DNA of 64,000 nt, taken from positions 42,647,815 through 42,711,814 of the forward strand of contig CM032660.1 in the NCBI GenBank assembly GCA_019095985.1, read 5' to 3'. Source of the DNA: Streblospio benedicti (Eukaryota; Annelida; Polychaeta; Spionida; Spionidae). The notes under the pieces were generated by a model. It made no database searches and was not told the origin of the DNA. It was given only the letters and a program-made list of their open reading frames with translations. Positions within the stretch are counted from its first letter, which is position 1. The number at the start of each line of letters is the position of its first letter. The translations under genes and the position numbers were made by a program. Below, one piece after another: positions 63,701-64,000 of the stretch.

Positions 63701-63762
63701 TACTCGTCCATGTTGTCGATGTCGGGGCGCATCGTGGAAATCATGGTGGCCAGGCCCGCAGC
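51562..63762 (-). CDS. SF3B1: SF3B1, splicing factor 3B subunit 1 (C-terminal 13 exons, 5' part beyond window)
   Basis: SF3B1 is the HEAT-repeat scaffold of the U2 snRNP SF3b complex; in the nucleus it clamps the U2/branch-site helix together with PHF5A. Thirteen exons joined by GT-AG introns encode 703 residues, matching about human residues 603-1304. The match, recalled from knowledge of the protein, is near-identical throughout and ends in YELDYVL-stop. Residues hit in human cancers are present: E622, R625 and N626 in [14 protein letters not shown]662 and K666 in [10 protein letters not shown]700 in DEQQKVRT. K1071, R1074 and V1078 of the splice-modulator pocket are in KKAIRRATV. Exon phases agree at every junction. 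Exon w6 is one base short (221 instead of 222), a frameshift in a G-run that is probably a sequence error. The N-terminal half lies beyond position 64000. Confidence 0.97.
52336..52552 (-). CDS. SF3B1: SF3B1 exon w12
   Basis: 217 bases, phase 2 in and 0 out. It encodes [20 protein letters not shown] through GKVLQYALQ, with a tttgcag acceptor and a gtacgc donor. The intron before it consists largely of a 130-bp repeat. Confidence 0.95.
52660..53240. repeat. 130-bp repeats, direct and inverted, filling SF3B1 intron w11
   Basis: Three direct units start near 52870, 53007 and 53132 with GATTTA(T/C)CACAC(A/G)TAGTTC, spaced about 125-137 bp. A unit in the opposite orientation covers about 52680-52860. 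Each contains a TAGTCTC(C/T) hairpin segment. The array occupies most of the 758-bp intron. Confidence 0.65.
53311..53445 (-). CDS. SF3B1: SF3B1 exon w11
   Basis: 135 bases, phase 2 in and 2 out. It encodes [20 protein letters not shown] through EDALMD plus AG. The acceptor is ctgtgtag and the donor gtaaac. Confidence 0.95.
53521..53686. mobile_element. Foldback element in SF3B1 intron w10
   Basis: About 60-base arms (ATGTTGAGACTTTCGTCAT near the centre) are inverted with a few mismatches, and a second short inverted repeat (acatcttcag/ctgaagatgt) forms the tip. No coding capacity. Confidence 0.6.
54132..54258 (-). ncRNA. Intronic H/ACA snoRNA, copy A (SF3B1 intron w10)
   Basis: This is one of four related about 125-nt sequences, each in a different SF3B1 intron and on the host's sense strand. 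The first hairpin has lower stem ACACTAT/ATAGTGT and upper stem CCTGT/ACAGG, with an internal pocket of CTTTAG and TACGC. It is followed by an H-box-like AAAGCA (ANANNA). The second hairpin closes with TGCAAA/TTTGCA, followed by ACA and three bases. The upper stem ends 13 nt before the H box, close to the 14-16 nt rule for H/ACA guides. The role would be rRNA or snRNA pseudouridylation; the target is unknown. Confidence 0.8.
54339..54476 (-). CDS. SF3B1: SF3B1 exon w10
   Basis: 138 bases, phase 2 in and 2 out. It encodes [20 protein letters not shown] through VLPGLMN plus GA. The acceptor is tgttccag and the donor gtgagt. snoRNA copy A begins about 80 bases into the following intron. Confidence 0.95.
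55322..55446 (-). ncRNA. Intronic H/ACA snoRNA, copy B (SF3B1 intron w9)
   Basis: The first hairpin, both pocket strands and the H box AAAGCA are identical to copy A apart from a change at the hairpin top (CCTGTTCAG). The 3' half is weaker: the closing stem has decayed and the terminal box reads ATA instead of ACA, a variant known in some H/ACA RNAs. This may be the least functional copy. Confidence 0.65.
55923..56098 (-). CDS. SF3B1: SF3B1 exon w9 (splice-modulator contact residues)
   Basis: 176 bases, phase 0 in and 2 out. It encodes [20 protein letters not shown] through FGYIAKAI plus [13 protein letters not shown] includes residues equivalent to human K1071, R1074 and V1078, known from pladienolide/E7107 resistance, so the drug pocket is conserved. 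The acceptor is catgtag and the donor gtgagt. The following intron carries snoRNA copy B. Confidence 0.95.
56154..56342. mobile_element. Foldback element in SF3B1 intron w8
   Basis: About 58-base arms, near-perfect inverted repeats (ATTGATTCAAATATATAGAT at the outer end), flank a centre of about 70 bases. No ORF. It is a palindromic non-autonomous transposon by structure; the family is not recognised. Confidence 0.6.
57066..57254 (-). CDS. SF3B1: SF3B1 exon w8
   Basis: 189 bases, 63 whole codons, phase 0 to 0. It encodes [20 protein letters not shown] through [10 protein letters not shown]. The acceptor is tgtttcag and the donor is the less usual gttcgt. Confidence 0.95.
57572..57698 (-). 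ncRNA. Intronic H/ACA snoRNA, copy C (SF3B1 intron w7)
   Basis: The first hairpin and H box are the same as in copy A. The second hairpin is closed by GCAAA/TTTGC and followed by ACA plus three bases. It differs from copy A at the hairpin tip (CCTGTTGGG) and in the second hairpin loop, while the pocket strands CTTTAG and TACGC are unchanged. Confidence 0.78.
58224..58406 (-). CDS. SF3B1: SF3B1 exon w7
   Basis: 183 bases, 61 whole codons, phase 0 to 0. It encodes [20 protein letters not shown] through AVVMKTCQE. The acceptor is tttctcag and the donor gtgaga. The following intron carries snoRNA copy C. Confidence 0.95.
58893..58923 (-). pseudogene. Relic copy of the SF3B1 exon w6 3' end
   Basis: It resembles the last about 31 bases of exon w6 plus its GTAC donor, with only about three differences, and lies about 510 bp downstream in the same intron. 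The copied part encodes the YAFQEQ region. No acceptor is seen. Confidence 0.6.
59411..59631 (-). CDS. SF3B1: SF3B1 exon w6, with a one-base deletion
   Basis: 221 bases where 222 are expected for [13 protein letters not shown] through YAFQEQTTE (74 codons). Around 59592-59596 the minus strand reads AAG GTG GGG CGT, which breaks the frame; the family sequence KVGA-EII requires one more G in this run. Both sides of the break match SF3B1 closely and both splice sites are intact (ttgtag acceptor, gtacga donor). A one-base assembly or read error in a homopolymer is the simplest explanation; a real null allele is the alternative. Confidence 0.93.
60063..60185 (-). ncRNA. Intronic H/ACA snoRNA, copy D (SF3B1 intron w5)
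   Basis: The first hairpin and its pocket are the same as in the other copies, with H box AAAGCA. The second hairpin is closed by GCAAA/TTTGC and ends in ACA plus GAA. The second hairpin loop is a few bases shorter than in copy A. The flanking intron sequence is not similar to the other copies. Confidence 0.78.
60726..60851 (-). CDS. SF3B1: SF3B1 exon w5
   Basis: 126 bases, 42 whole codons, phase 0 to 0. It encodes [19 protein letters not shown] through ERRNYRQ, with a tgtcgcag acceptor and a gtgggg donor. The intron after it carries snoRNA copy D. Confidence 0.95.
61305..61451 (-). CDS. SF3B1: SF3B1 exon w4
   Basis: 147 bases, 49 whole codons, phase 0 to 0. It encodes [20 protein letters not shown] through EEMKKIVLK. 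The acceptor is ccttgcag and the donor gtgact. The human K741/G742 hotspot lies on the junction between w3 and this exon. Confidence 0.95.
61780..61925 (-). CDS. SF3B1: SF3B1 exon w3 (K700 region)
   Basis: 146 bases, phase 1 in and 0 out. It begins [11 protein letters not shown], which contains the human K700 position, and ends in HRGK before a gtcagt donor. The acceptor is ccattgcag. Part of this exon has been copied three times into the upstream intron. Confidence 0.95.
62006..62028 (-). pseudogene. Decayed copy 1 of the SF3B1 exon w3 start
   Basis: This 23-nt block reads in frame as the end of a Gly codon, then LVDEQQK. It sits between a ttgtag acceptor-like end and a gtgaca donor-like start, and has one silent-type difference from the real exon. 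Sequence beside it (tattcaaattaggcacat) also repeats the flank of the real exon, so the whole about 100-bp block was duplicated. Confidence 0.7.
62098..62382. mobile_element. MITE-like element with CAGTGTTTGAA ends
   Basis: 285 bp. It begins CAGTGTTTGAA and ends TTCAAACACTG, with inner inverted GGGCCC-rich segments. TTCTGT is present on both sides as a possible target duplication. It has no coding capacity. It is inserted within the repeated exon-start array of SF3B1 intron w2. The CAGTGTT ends resemble those of the 10061-11356 element and suggest a hAT-type superfamily. Confidence 0.6.
62404..62430 (-). pseudogene. Decayed copy 2 of the SF3B1 exon w3 start
   Basis: Same block as the neighbouring copies, reading LVDKQQM, but the acceptor AG has been lost (gtacg). 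It lies just beyond the MITE-like insertion that separates it from copy 1. Confidence 0.55.
62589..62611 (-). pseudogene. Decayed copy 3 of the SF3B1 exon w3 start
   Basis: This 23-nt block reads LVDKQQK after an intact cgtag acceptor and before gtaaca, a usable donor. It is the farthest of the three copies from the real exon. Inclusion would add 23 nt and shift the frame. Confidence 0.6.
62821..62950 (-). CDS. SF3B1: SF3B1 exon w2
   Basis: 130 bases, phase 0 in and 1 out. It runs from [10 protein letters not shown] to EIIEH plus one base of a Gly codon, with a ttttcag acceptor and a gtacgt donor. It contains ARHTGIKIV (human H662 and K666). The following intron holds three decayed copies of the start of exon w3 and a MITE-like insertion. 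Confidence 0.95.
63622..63762 (-). CDS. SF3B1: SF3B1 exon w1
   Basis: 141 bases, 47 whole codons, phase 0 to 0. It starts after a gttgtag acceptor and ends in AAG before a gtgagg donor. It encodes [14 protein letters not shown] onward and contains [13 protein letters not shown], which holds the human E622/R625/N626 positions. This is the most 5' exon in the window. Confidence 0.95.
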
Positions 63763-64000
63763 CTACAACACAGACACACAATAAATTCTCGTTGTAGCAT
63801 CTATAATTTGACTCTGTGTAGATTTCCTAATGATATTATAAGTCGGTCACATGAATTCAAATGGTCAATTTAATAGAACAGTAATTGAGAAAATAGTACT
63901 GAAGACCAGCAGCCTACAACACACAAGCGACAGTCAGAGAAAACTTCTCATTAGTGTAAGTAACATCACAGTGAAGTCTTAAAAGATGTAGAATCTTATG

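Overview
The window is animal nuclear DNA. It is AT-rich, with GT-AG introns, GC-richer exons, many transposon remnants and three 100-base assembly gaps (2658-2757, 14938-15037, 49417-49516). The one securely named gene is the animal splicing factor SF3B1, so the organism is a metazoan. The LINE, Penelope-like and hAT remnants fit an invertebrate, but the taxon cannot be fixed from sequence alone.

Right third (51.5-63.8 kb, minus strand): thirteen exons encode the C-terminal 703 residues of SF3B1, from about human residue 603 to the stop. All exon phases agree, and the HEAT residues mutated in human disease and the splice-modulator contact residues are present. Four different introns each carry one copy of the same H/ACA-type snoRNA. 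Other introns hold foldback elements, a 130-bp repeat array and decayed partial copies of neighbouring SF3B1 exon ends.

Centre (27.4-36.7 kb, plus strand): a chain of exons with compatible phases encodes an unrecognised protein. It has an Arg/Ser-rich start and an acidic Ser/Asp middle, followed by further exons to 36.7 kb. A hAT remnant and a Penelope-like remnant sit in one of its introns. Some later exons change reading frame internally, which may be decay or base-call error, because SF3B1 itself carries a one-base deletion in a G-run.

Left third (about 3-21 kb, minus strand): a segmentally duplicated array of small exons (called alpha, beta, gamma, delta here) related to the plus-strand gene but inverted. 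In the 15.1-21.2 kb copy these join as a membrane-spanning exon plus basic and acidic tail exons. The 6.8-14.3 kb copy is more decayed and carries a 1.3-kb transposon that the other copy lacks.

The rest is repeat-rich: a 1.2-1.3-kb inverted repeat (21.8-23.1 and 49.8-51.1 kb), a gap-associated repeat family at four places, 350-bp and 80-bp tandem arrays (36.9-39.3 kb), a tRNA-derived SINE candidate (47.6 kb), a LINE 3' end (48.1-49.4 kb) and long AT-rich stretches without a recognisable gene (39.5-47 kb).
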